Source of the DNA: Thiogranum sp.
Lineage (GTDB): Bacteria; Pseudomonadota; Gammaproteobacteria; DSM-19610
DNA: 64,000 nt
Reading direction: 5' to 3'
Assembly (NCBI GenBank): GCA_030148915.1
Contig: JASBSN010000123.1
Span: 46,663-110,662 of the forward strand
Part shown: positions 44,725-52,798 of the stretch, piece after piece
Layout of the letters: each line of letters starts with the position of its first letter
Numbering within the stretch: the stretch's first letter is position 1
Position numbers and translations under genes: made by a program
Notes under the pieces: model-generated
Databases searched by the model: none
What the model was told of the DNA's origin: nothing
The model's input: only the letters and a program-made list of their open reading frames with translations

Positions 44725-45879
44725 CTATCCGGTGGCTTGGGTGCGGATTACCCGAGCGATCAGCTGTCGGCGTTTAGCCTCGATGGCCTGTCCCAGTGCC
44801 GCTCCGGAGAGAGTGTCATCGCGCAGATCGCCGGGCCTGACCGCGGCCGCCTGAGCGCGGGCGCCTTCCAGGGTCGCGGCCTGCCGCGGATCGATCAAAC
44901 CGCATAAACGGTATACGGTCAGCAGCTGTTGCCAGCGAGCGCTATCGCGAAATGCCCCGGCGGCGTGCATGCAGCTCAACAGGCTCTCGGCGTCCTGTCC
45001 GGCGATAGCGGTGCGCAAGCGCACGGCGAGCGATGCCAGTCGGGCGTAGTCTTTGGGAACCCGCAGGCGCGCACACAGCGCCTCGACCTGGCGCAGGCGC
45101 GCCTCCTGATCGAGATCGCCGCCCAGCGCCAGCATCAGACTGGCAAAACGCACGTGCGGGTCATCACTGTTTGCGGCGACGCTCTGCAGCTGCTGCAAGG
45201 CGCTAGGCAGTTTCTGCCCGTGGGGGGGGTGCTCTGTGTATTCGCCTTCGATTTCGGCGAACAGTACGCCCAGCGCGTGGCACCCGTGCAACACACTGAA
45301 AAACCGCTCCGGGGTGTCGCTGGCGAGCGCCTTGGCCAGTTCCGCCCAGACCCGCTCGGCTACCAGGTGGTCGACCTCGCCGGCGGCGACCATGGTGCGC
45401 ATCAGGGCGTTGGTGGCGTGGGCCACGCTGAAGCCCCATTTGCCGAAGCGGGCGGCGAAACGTGCCACCCGCAGAATGCGCACCGGATCTTCGGCGAATG
45501 CCGCACTGACGTGGCGCAGGCGGCCTGCCTCCAGATCCTGGCGGCCACCGTAGGGGTCGATGAGCGTACCGTCTGCGCTTTCGGCCATGGCATTGATGGT
45601 CAGATCGCGCCGCAACAGATCCTGTTCGAGCGTGACGTCGGCCTCGGCATGAAAGGCAAAGCCCCGGTAGCCCGGGGCGACTTTGCGCTCGGTGCGCGCC
45701 AGGGCGTATTCCTCTTTAGTGAGCGGATGCAGAAACACCGGGAAATCCTTACCCACTTGCCGGTAGCCCAGGTCGAGCATTTCCTGCGCGCTGGCTCCGA
45801 CCACCACCCAGTCGCGTTCCTGCACCGGCAGGCCCAGCAGCTTGTCGCGCACCGCGCCGCCGACCAGATAAATATCCAT
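44725..45879 (-). CDS. cca: CCA-adding tRNA nucleotidyltransferase with degenerate HD domain
   Basis: 384 residues, class II nucleotidyltransferase that adds or repairs the tRNA 3' CCA. The N-terminal head has GGAVRDKLLG (~residues 7-16), the catalytic aspartate of ERDWVVVG (~21-28) and LRRDLTINAMA (~89-99). The EDPVRILRVARFAARF segment (~130-145) is the nucleotide-selecting region. In E. coli Cca a C-terminal HD phosphohydrolase domain follows with the LCHDLGKG motif. Here the equivalent reads LMLALGGD (~248-255) and the upstream and downstream His ligands are missing. The 2',3'-cyclic phosphodiesterase activity is therefore probably absent. Confidence 0.94.
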   Translation of the reverse strand: MDIYLVGGAVRDKLLGLPVQERDWVVVGASAQEMLDLGYRQVGKDFPVFLHPLTKEEYALARTERKVAPGYRGFAFHAEADVTLEQDLLRRDLTINAMAESADGTLIDPYGGRQDLEAGRLRHVSAAFAEDPVRILRVARFAARFGKWGFSVAHATNALMRTMVAAGEVDHLVAERVWAELAKALASDTPERFFSVLHGCHALGVLFAEIEGEYTEHPPHGQKLPSALQQLQSVAANSDDPHVRFASLMLALGGDLDQEARLRQVEALCARLRVPKDYARLASLAVRLRTAIAGQDAESLLSCMHAAGAFRDSARWQQLLTVYRLCGLIDPRQAATLEGARAQAAAVRPGDLRDDTLSGAALGQAIEAKRRQLIARVIRTQATG

Positions 45880-46838
45880 CAGGGCGAGCGGCGGGCCCGC
45901 GAACGGTAGTCATAATAGCGCGCACGACTGCTGGCCGATCCCAGATACTGCGGTACCACGGCTTCGACCGAGCGCGGCTGCAGGCCCATTTTCGGCCACA
46001 CCGGCTGGCTACAGACGCTGTCTTTTTTGAGCGAATAATAATTGTCCAGGGTGAAAGGCTGGCCCGGCAGCAAGCTCATGATGCGGCCCTGCGCACGCGC
46101 GATAATATCCGGCAGACCGACCACCCGGGTGTGCCTGCCGATCAGCCTGGCGGTGTATTCGACCAGTTGCGCCAGAGTGTATTGTTCGGGGCCGCACAGC
46201 TCGAGGCGCTGGCCGGAGGTGGCGGGATGTTCGAGTGCGTAGACAAAGGCCTCGGCTACGTCACCGACGTAGACCGGCGCGAACCGCGCGTCGGCGCAGG
46301 CCAGAGGAAACACCGGCAGGGGCATCAGTTTGAGCAGACCGGCGAAGCGGCGGAAAAAGCTGTCACCCGGGCCGAAGATCACCGAGGGGCGAAAGCTGGT
46401 GACCTCGATGCCCGGTGACTGATGGACCAGATTTTCCCCTTCGCCTTTGGTTTTCAGGTAGCGGCCGCGGCTTTCGTTGACGTCCGCGTTGAGCGCGCTC
46501 ATGTGTAACAGGCGTGGGACACCGGCTTCGCGCATCGCCTTGACCAGGCAGCGGGGCAGTTCGACGTGGGCGCGGCTGAAGCTGTTGCCGCCCGACTCGT
46601 TGAGGAGGCCGACCAGATTGATGACGCAATCGCAATCGGCCAACAAGGGCACCAGTTGCTCGGTATCGTAGGGATTGGCCTGAATCAGCTGCACCTTGGC
46701 ACCGATACGATACTGCCGGTGACGTTCGGGGCGCCGTGTCAGCACGCTCACTTGGTGGCCCAGGGCGGCCAGGCGATGGACCAGGTGGCCGCCGACAAAG
46801 CCGGTGCCGCCGATGACGATTATGCGCTGAACTGACAT
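45879..46838 (-). CDS. NDUFA9-like NAD(P)-binding epimerase/dehydratase
   Basis: 319 residues, atypical short-chain dehydrogenase fold. The N-terminal Rossmann motif IVIGGTGFVGGHLVHRL (~residues 6-22) binds NAD(P). The classical YxxxK catalytic pair is replaced, as in the complex I NDUFA9 subfamily. FGPGDSFFRRFAGLLKLMPLP (~170-190) and the C-terminal DNYYSLKKDSVC segment support that assignment. It overlaps the cca start by one base. Bacterial members are linked to quinone or lipid metabolism without a settled reaction. Confidence 0.88.
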   Translation of the reverse strand: MSVQRIIVIGGTGFVGGHLVHRLAALGHQVSVLTRRPERHRQYRIGAKVQLIQANPYDTEQLVPLLADCDCVINLVGLLNESGGNSFSRAHVELPRCLVKAMREAGVPRLLHMSALNADVNESRGRYLKTKGEGENLVHQSPGIEVTSFRPSVIFGPGDSFFRRFAGLLKLMPLPVFPLACADARFAPVYVGDVAEAFVYALEHPATSGQRLELCGPEQYTLAQLVEYTARLIGRHTRVVGLPDIIARAQGRIMSLLPGQPFTLDNYYSLKKDSVCSQPVWPKMGLQPRSVEAVVPQYLGSASSRARYYDYRSRARRSP

Positions 46839-46950
46839 GCTGCTCTCTTGACCCGGGCGGGGGCTATAGCCTGCGCATAAGCCCGGTCGAGGTCAAGTTT
46901 GGGACGGCTGGAACCCCTTTGTGCCGGAACGCGTTGTGCGCCCCGGTGGC

Positions 46951-47051
46951 CCGACGGTGATTTCAAGGCCGGGTAGGCCGTCGATGGTGCATGTGCCGCT
47001 AGCGGCACCCTAAGCCATCGACGGCCTACCCGGCCTTGAAATCACCGTCGG
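46951..47051. repeat. Nested palindromic repeat, copy C
   Basis: A perfect 37-bp inverted repeat (46951-46987 and 47015-47051) encloses a 27-nt core (46988-47014). The core starts TGCATG, has the inner palindrome TGCCGC/GCGGCA with centre TA, and ends CCCTAAG. It matches copies A and B at nearly all core positions. It lies between the NDUFA9-like gene start and the slt stop (same strand). Its perfect arms suggest a recent origin or strong pairing constraint. Confidence 0.95.
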
Positions 47052-47095
47052 GCGTCAGCGGGTGCGGCGTTAGGGGGACGCTGGCGCCGTCTAAG

Positions 47096-49018
47096 CTAAT
47101 ACCGCTGGCGCACTATGGGCAGGCGACTGCTCAGGCGGGTAAGGGGTTGTTCCAGGCGCCAGTCGAAAATGGTCGCATAGGTCAGTACCCGGCGTACATA
47201 TTTGCGCGTCTCCTTGAACGGGATCAGTTCGGTCCACAAGGTGGCGTCCATGTCCTTATCGGCGGGCAACCAGCGGGAGACGCGCGTGGGGCCGGCATTG
47301 TAGGCGGCCGCGGCCAGTACCGGCGAGCCGTTGTAGCGGGTCATCAGTTTGTTCAGGTAGGCGCTGCCCAGTTGGATGTTCTGATCGGACTGCAACAGCG
47401 CCTGGGTGCCGCGGTAGCGGATGTTCAGCGCCCGTGCGGTCTGTTTGCCGGTGGCGGGCATCAGCTGCATGAGCCCCAGCGCGCCGACCGAGGACACGGC
47501 GTCCTCCATGAAGGCGCTTTCCTGACGAATCACCCCGTAGATCAGCGCGGGGTCGAGGTCATAGTGCCGCGCCGTGGCGAAAATGGAGTCGCGGTGCGGT
47601 AACGGAAAGCGCAGGGTCAGATCGGACCAGTAGTTGGCCTGGGCTGCGGCGATAATGGCTCGATCGTGCCAGCCCCAGCGGTGCGCCAGCAGCGCCGCTG
47701 GACGCAGATGTTCGGCGTTGAGTTGGCGGGTGGCATAAAACCATTCGCGGCGGGCATCGAGTCGTTTGCCGGCCAGATACAGCTCGTGCGCCCGCTGAAT
47801 GCCGGGCAGGGCGCTGACATGGTCCAGGGCCTGCTGGTCGTTGGGCTGGCGCCGGTCGCCCATCTGGTAGGGTCGTTGCAGCCGGTCGGCGGCGAGGAAG
47901 CCGAAATAGCTGCGCTCGCTGCTCAGGCGCGCGTACTCGGTATAGGCATCACCGCTGGCGCCGCGTGCATCCAGCGCGCGCGCGTGCCAATAGCGCCAGG
48001 CGTCATCATCGCGGCTGCCCGCATCGAGCTCCGCGATGCGCTGCAGTGCTTGCGTCCAGTCGGCGTTGAGCAGCGCGACGCGTACGCGCCACTGGCGCAC
48101 GCGGTTGTCGGCCGCGCTATCGGGCACGGCGGCCAGCCAGTGCGCGGCGTCGGCGTAACCGCTGACCGCTCCATTGAGCGCGATCCGTTGCACAATCTCG
48201 CCCTGTTGACGGGCCGAGAAACGGTGTCCGGCCGACAGTGTTTGCCAATGCTTCCAGGCTTGATCGGGCTTGTAGCGGGCCAGGCGTTGCAGCGCATGGG
48301 CCAGTATATCGCGCACCAGGGGGGTGTCAGGTTCGGCCCAGGCGGCCTTAATCGCCGTGGTCGGGCGACGGTGCGCCTGTTGCCAGCGCTTGACCCACAG
48401 ACGGTCTTCGGCCGACAGGCCTTTGGCCAGGTATCCGGCCAGACTGGACTTCTGCGCGGCGAAAGCCAGGCGAATGCGCTGCCAGATCAGCTCGCTGTTG
48501 ATCATGCCCTCGGCATACAGTTGGCCGAAGGCCGGATCGCAGGCGTCAGGCTGTGACCGGCCTACCAGCCACAATTTCAGTGCTTCGCGCAGGGCCGCTT
48601 TGCGTTCTTTGCCCTGCAGGCGCGCGCGTACGGCGTAGCATTGCAAAGTCATGGAAGATTGCGGCGTGTAGAAGGCCAGAAAGGTTTTCCAATCCTTGCG
48701 CCGGCCCAGGCGGTGCAGCCAGCTGCCGCGCAGACGCACCGCTACCGGCTGGTCCTGGTAGCGGTGCAGAAATTCGCGCACCTGGCGGGGTTTGGCGGAA
48801 TCCAGCGAGGCCCGCAATTCCCAGTAGTCCAGGTAGGGGTAGAGCGGGTAGGCGGCGAGCGCGCGTTTCAGTTTACGGTAATCGGCGTGACGTCCCTCGC
48901 GCAGCGCCGCTTCGGCCTGTAGGAACTGTTCGCGCTGTTTGTCGTTACGGTCAGCGAAGGCGCTGTCGGTAACTAACAAGAGGATGATCAGAATGAGCCG
49001 TGGTAGGTGCCGCAACAT
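47096..49018 (-). CDS. slt: Soluble lytic murein transglycosylase
   Basis: 640 residues, starting at 49018 to give a signal peptide (MLRHLPRLILIILLLVTDSAFA). A long helical superhelix domain (~25-430) precedes the SLT catalytic domain (~460-620). The catalytic Glu is in RQESAFMEDAVSSVGALGLMQ, followed by LMPATGKQTA and AAAYNAGPTRVSRWL. It cleaves MurNAc-GlcNAc with 1,6-anhydro product in the periplasm. It is divergent from tauE. Confidence 0.96.
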   Translation of the reverse strand: MLRHLPRLILIILLLVTDSAFADRNDKQREQFLQAEAALREGRHADYRKLKRALAAYPLYPYLDYWELRASLDSAKPRQVREFLHRYQDQPVAVRLRGSWLHRLGRRKDWKTFLAFYTPQSSMTLQCYAVRARLQGKERKAALREALKLWLVGRSQPDACDPAFGQLYAEGMINSELIWQRIRLAFAAQKSSLAGYLAKGLSAEDRLWVKRWQQAHRRPTTAIKAAWAEPDTPLVRDILAHALQRLARYKPDQAWKHWQTLSAGHRFSARQQGEIVQRIALNGAVSGYADAAHWLAAVPDSAADNRVRQWRVRVALLNADWTQALQRIAELDAGSRDDDAWRYWHARALDARGASGDAYTEYARLSSERSYFGFLAADRLQRPYQMGDRRQPNDQQALDHVSALPGIQRAHELYLAGKRLDARREWFYATRQLNAEHLRPAALLAHRWGWHDRAIIAAAQANYWSDLTLRFPLPHRDSIFATARHYDLDPALIYGVIRQESAFMEDAVSSVGALGLMQLMPATGKQTARALNIRYRGTQALLQSDQNIQLGSAYLNKLMTRYNGSPVLAAAAYNAGPTRVSRWLPADKDMDATLWTELIPFKETRKYVRRVLTYATIFDWRLEQPLTRLSSRLPIVRQRY

Positions 49019-49090
49019 ATCCTTCGTGCGTTCAGCTTGGGGATTGGTCCCGCGTGCACCTAACAATAGAAGACTCCTACTCCAGGTACA

Positions 49091-49921
49091 ATGGCGCAGA
49101 TGAATATTTTTGTATTGCTGGCGGCCTGTCTGCTGCTGGGTGGAGTTGCCGGCACCCTTGCCGGGTTGCTCGGCGTGGGCGGCGGCCTGATTATTGTGCC
49201 AATGCTCGCCGCCTTGTTCAGACTGGTGGGCTTCGATAGCGCTCATATCATGCAGCTTGCCGTCGGTACTTCGCTGGCGAGCATTGTCTTTACCGCGCTG
49301 TCTTCCGCTCTGGCACACCACCGCCACGGTTCGGTCGAGTGGCCGCTGGTCCTACAATTGTCGATGGGGATTCTGGTCGGCGCCTGGCTGGGCGGCTGGC
49401 TGGCGGTGTGGCTGGGTGGCCTGCTACTGGCGCTGCTGTTTGGGCTGTTCGAGCTGCTGGTGGCCGCGCAGATGGCCTTCGGGCGGGCACCTGCGGCACA
49501 TCGAGCGGCGCCCGGAGCGGTACGAAATGCCGTCGCCGGGGCGGTGATCGGCGCCATTTCGGCGTTGCTGGGCATCGGCGGCGGCACCCTGACCGTCCCC
49601 TGGCTGGTGTGGCACAACATTGGGGTACGCCGGGCGGTGGCGAGTGCCGCGGCCTGCGGTCTGCCGATTGCGCTGGTGGGTGCGATGGGCTTTGTCGTCG
49701 CGGGGTGGGGGCAGAGGGCATTGCCCGCGGGCAGCACAGGGTACATCTATTGGCCGGCGGTGGCTGCGCTCAGCGCCGCGAGTGTGTCGAGCGCGCCGTT
49801 CGGTGCCAGACTGGCGCACCGCTTGGCGCAGCGCCGGCTGCAACAGATCTTCGCCGGGTTTCTCGCCCTACTCGGAGTCTTGATGCTGGCGGCGGTACTG
49901 AAATCTGTCTGGAACGGGTAA
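49091..49921 (+). CDS. TauE/SafE family sulfite/sulfonate exporter (TSUP)
   Basis: 276 residues with about eight membrane helices in two repeats (~1-130 and ~140-270). Each repeat opens with a glycine-rich segment (AGLLGVGGGLIIVPML at ~23-38, GAISALLGIGGGTLTVPWL at ~154-172) typical of TSUP transporters. Such carriers move sulfite, sulfonates, thiosulfate or organic acids. Being next to soeABC and sat makes a sulfur oxyanion plausible, but that is inference. It is divergent from slt across 72 bp and convergent with moaA. Confidence 0.88.
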   Translation: MAQMNIFVLLAACLLLGGVAGTLAGLLGVGGGLIIVPMLAALFRLVGFDSAHIMQLAVGTSLASIVFTALSSALAHHRHGSVEWPLVLQLSMGILVGAWLGGWLAVWLGGLLLALLFGLFELLVAAQMAFGRAPAAHRAAPGAVRNAVAGAVIGAISALLGIGGGTLTVPWLVWHNIGVRRAVASAAACGLPIALVGAMGFVVAGWGQRALPAGSTGYIYWPAVAALSAASVSSAPFGARLAHRLAQRRLQQIFAGFLALLGVLMLAAVLKSVWNG

Positions 49922-49932
49922 GCGCCCGCGCC

Positions 49933-50913
49933 TCAGCCGCCGGTCAGCGACATCAAGCGTACCACCTGTTCCGGTTTTTCGGTGAACTGGTGGCGCTCGG
50001 GTTTTATGGCGATGGCCGCGATCAGCGCCTGCTCCAGTTCTGCATCGCTGATGCCTTGGCGCAGCAGCGGTCGCAATTCCAGTTTGTCTTCCTGGCCCAG
50101 GCACAGATAGAGGGTGCCGTCGACCGCCAGCCGCACGCGGTTGCAGGTAGCGCAGAAATGCCGCGAGATTGGCGTGATGAAGCCAATCCGGAGTTCGGTA
50201 CCAGCCACTTGCACGTAACGGGCGGGCCCGCCGCCGGGCATCACGCCGGGGATCAGTTCAAACTGTTGCTCCAGGCGGGCGCGCACCGTCTGCAGATCCA
50301 TATAGCGTGAAGTGGCGCTGCGACCGGTATCCCCCATGGGCATGGTTTCAATGAAACGCAGGGTGAAATCGTGCTCCAGGCAAAAACGCACCATGTCCTC
50401 GACTTCGTCGTCGTTGACACCGCGCATCACCACCATGTTGATCTTGATCGGCTTGAACCCCGCCTGTTTGGCCGCCATCAGGCCGTTCAGGACTTTATCC
50501 AGCTTGCCCTGCGTAATGGCTTTGAAGCGCTCGTGGCGCAGCGTATCGAGACTGACGTTGATGCGCGAGATGCCGGCGCTATTGAGCGCTTCGGCCTGCT
50601 TGTCCAGGCGCGTGGCGTTGGTGCTCAGGGACAGGTCGTCGATACCCGGTAGCGCGCACAGACTCGCGGCGAGTCGGGCGAGCCCTTTGCGCACCAGCGG
50701 TTCGCCGCCGGTCAGGCGCACCCGGCTCACGCCCAGGCGTCCAAAGGCGCCGATGACGCGCTCGATTTCGGCGAAGCTCAGCCAGTGTTCCGGTTCCTCG
50801 AAGTTGCTGAAGCCTTTGGGCATGCAATACTCGCAACGCAGGTCGCAGCGGTCTGTGACAGACAGCCGGACGTAATCAATGCGTCTGCCAAAAGGGTCGA
50901 TTAATGAGTCCAT
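49933..50913 (-). CDS. moaA: GTP 3',8-cyclase (molybdenum cofactor biosynthesis A)
   Basis: A 326-residue radical SAM enzyme. Cys ligands C23, C27 and C30 in DRCDLRCEYCMPKGF bind the first [4Fe-4S]. A C-terminal cluster is held by CATCNRVR plus a later cysteine (YLCLGQ), and the C-terminus ends in the functional GG. It converts GTP to 3',8-cH2GTP, the first step of molybdopterin synthesis. The start at 50913 (MDSLIDPFGRRIDYVRLSVT) fits other MoaA proteins. It lies ~150 bp downstream of soeC on the same strand, so the cofactor gene travels with its user. Confidence 0.96.
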   Translation of the reverse strand: MDSLIDPFGRRIDYVRLSVTDRCDLRCEYCMPKGFSNFEEPEHWLSFAEIERVIGAFGRLGVSRVRLTGGEPLVRKGLARLAASLCALPGIDDLSLSTNATRLDKQAEALNSAGISRINVSLDTLRHERFKAITQGKLDKVLNGLMAAKQAGFKPIKINMVVMRGVNDDEVEDMVRFCLEHDFTLRFIETMPMGDTGRSATSRYMDLQTVRARLEQQFELIPGVMPGGGPARYVQVAGTELRIGFITPISRHFCATCNRVRLAVDGTLYLCLGQEDKLELRPLLRQGISDAELEQALIAAIAIKPERHQFTEKPEQVVRLMSLTGG

Positions 50914-51063
50914 GGAAAGAGCATAGTCCAGGTGGTTGAAGGCGACAAGCCTGGTACCTGAGACATCCAGGCGCCCGGAACGTTGCGGCTGCCGGCCGGC
51001 TTTCCGGGTATTTTCGTGGCCTGGACAGCCGGGCCTCATTCAGCCTGTGGGCGGGCGGCTGTT

Positions 51064-52044
51064 TCAGCCGACCGCCTGGTAGTAAAGGTTCTGCGGATGA
51101 TTCGCCTGGGCAAAGAAAAACCAGCGATCGGCCAGCAGGCCCAGATACTGGATGGCAAAGGCGAGGGCAAATACCGCCACGCCACTGTGCCCCATTCCCA
51201 GCGCCAGCAGGACAATCGGGATGGGGAAGACCGTGATCAGGAAAAACCATTTTATCCCCTTGAACACCGCCTGCGGCGCGCCGTGGAAAAAATCCCGTGT
51301 GTTGAACGAGCCGGTCATGAAGCCCTGCGATTTTTGCCGGATGCGGCTGTCGCGAATGCCGATGGCGGTGGACAGCGTGGACTTGTGCTTGATGCGTTGG
51401 TTGCGGATCAGGCTGGCAACCCGGGTGACCAGCGCGGCCAGGGTAAGCAGCAGCGCCCAGCCGGCGTAGAAGTCCGTGAGTTGCGAGCCCTGGGAAGCGG
51501 CAAACGCGGTGGCCAGGGTGAACCCCGAGGCCGCGCCGAGCAGGGTGTAGTTGACCACCGTCAGCGGCGTGGCCCACTCCTGCAGAAACTTGATACAGGC
51601 GTAGATCATGCCGGTGCACAGAAACAGGGTGAAGGCGAGCACCGTGGTCAGCGCGCCTATGACCAGTGACAGGTCGATGCGGAAAGTTTCGCGCAGGGTG
51701 AACAGAACCGGGTTGAGGTCAAAATAATGTACCAGGCCGTACAGTGCCACCATGCCCATAAACGCCGGTAGGACGATGACTTCGCGCGACAGCCAGGAGG
51801 TCCGCCAGCGGGCGATGGCGCGCCAGCCGCGCTCCGGATGTCCGAGGTGGAAAAATGAGGCAAGCAGGCCGAGGCTGAGGAACACCACTGCGATCAGTGC
51901 GCCGATGCCGTAGTGATGGTGGGAATCCTCGACCGGCACCACTTCGACGACAGAATACAGCTGGCCGGTGTACAGGGCCAGAAACAGCCCCTGGCCGACG
52001 CCGATCAGGGTGGTGAGAAAGATTACGGAAAACGCGGGATGCAT
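51064..52044 (-). CDS. soeC: Sulfite dehydrogenase membrane anchor subunit SoeC (DmsC/NrfD type)
   Basis: 326 residues with ~8 membrane helices, DmsC family. The start at 52044 (MHPAFSVIFLTTLIGVGQG) is preferred as it begins at the first helix. SFFHLGHPERGWRAIARWRTSWLSREV (~residues 62-88) is the conserved DmsC segment with quinone-linked His. It anchors SoeAB on the cytoplasmic face of the membrane and passes sulfite electrons to quinone. It starts 19 bp after the soeB stop. Confidence 0.93.
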   Translation of the reverse strand: MHPAFSVIFLTTLIGVGQGLFLALYTGQLYSVVEVVPVEDSHHHYGIGALIAVVFLSLGLLASFFHLGHPERGWRAIARWRTSWLSREVIVLPAFMGMVALYGLVHYFDLNPVLFTLRETFRIDLSLVIGALTTVLAFTLFLCTGMIYACIKFLQEWATPLTVVNYTLLGAASGFTLATAFAASQGSQLTDFYAGWALLLTLAALVTRVASLIRNQRIKHKSTLSTAIGIRDSRIRQKSQGFMTGSFNTRDFFHGAPQAVFKGIKWFFLITVFPIPIVLLALGMGHSGVAVFALAFAIQYLGLLADRWFFFAQANHPQNLYYQAVG

Positions 52045-52063
52045 GCTTCGGCTCCTGAAACGG

Positions 52064-52795
52064 TTACCACGAAGTGAAGTCGTCGAGGGTTGGCGCATCC
52101 TTGTCCGGCATGGGCAACTGGCGCTCCTTGTTCAACGGATTGTCGACGCGTGTCAGCTCGTCGTCATGGATGGTGATGCGCGTCTTGCTGCGCGGCAGGT
52201 AATGGTTGGCCGGACGGGTGCCCCATTCGGGCATCAGCTGGTAACCGCCGCGCTCGCGAATTGCCTCGGCGACTTCCGATTCGGGGTCGTTGACATCGCC
52301 AAACAGGCGCGCGCTGGTCGGGCAAGCCAGCACGCAGGCCGGCTTACGCTCCTTTTCCGGCAACGCGGTGTCATAGATGCGGTCCACGCACAAGGTGCAT
52401 TTTTTCATCACCTTCTGATGCTCGTCGATTTCGCGCACGCCGTAGGGGCAGGCCCAGGCGCAATATTTGCAGCCGATGCACTTGTCGTAATCGACCAGCA
52501 CGATGCCGTCGGCCTCGCGCTTGTAGCTGGCCCCGGTCGGGCAGACCGGTACGCAGGGCGGGTCTTCACAGTGCAAGCAGCTTTTGGGGAAATGTACCGT
52601 CTCGGTGTTGGGGAATTCCCCCACCTCGAAGGTCTGTACGCGGTTGAAGAAGGTGCCGGTGGGGTCGCGGCTGAACGGGTTCATGTCCGACAGTGAGCCG
52701 GCGCTGCCGGAGGTGTTCCACTCCTTACAGCTGGTGACACAGGCGTGACAGCCAACGCAGACGTTCAGATCGATAACCAGTGCGAGTTGAGTCAT
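52064..52795 (-). CDS. soeB: Sulfite dehydrogenase iron-sulfur subunit SoeB
   Basis: 243 residues, four ferredoxin-like [4Fe-4S] sites. The Cys clusters are CVGCHACVTSCKEWN (~residues 14-28), CLHCEDPPCVPVCPTGA, CIGCKYCAWACPYG, and CTLCVDRI with CVLACPTSA. There is no signal peptide, consistent with a cytoplasmic complex. It carries electrons from the SoeA molybdenum centre to SoeC. It starts 3 bp after the soeA stop. Confidence 0.95.
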   Translation of the reverse strand: MTQLALVIDLNVCVGCHACVTSCKEWNTSGSAGSLSDMNPFSRDPTGTFFNRVQTFEVGEFPNTETVHFPKSCLHCEDPPCVPVCPTGASYKREADGIVLVDYDKCIGCKYCAWACPYGVREIDEHQKVMKKCTLCVDRIYDTALPEKERKPACVLACPTSARLFGDVNDPESEVAEAIRERGGYQLMPEWGTRPANHYLPRSKTRITIHDDELTRVDNPLNKERQLPMPDKDAPTLDDFTSW

Positions 52796-52798
52796 GAT

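Noticed and set aside
47666..48556. 296-residue frame antisense to slt
   Set aside because: Entirely within slt and without any recognisable feature.
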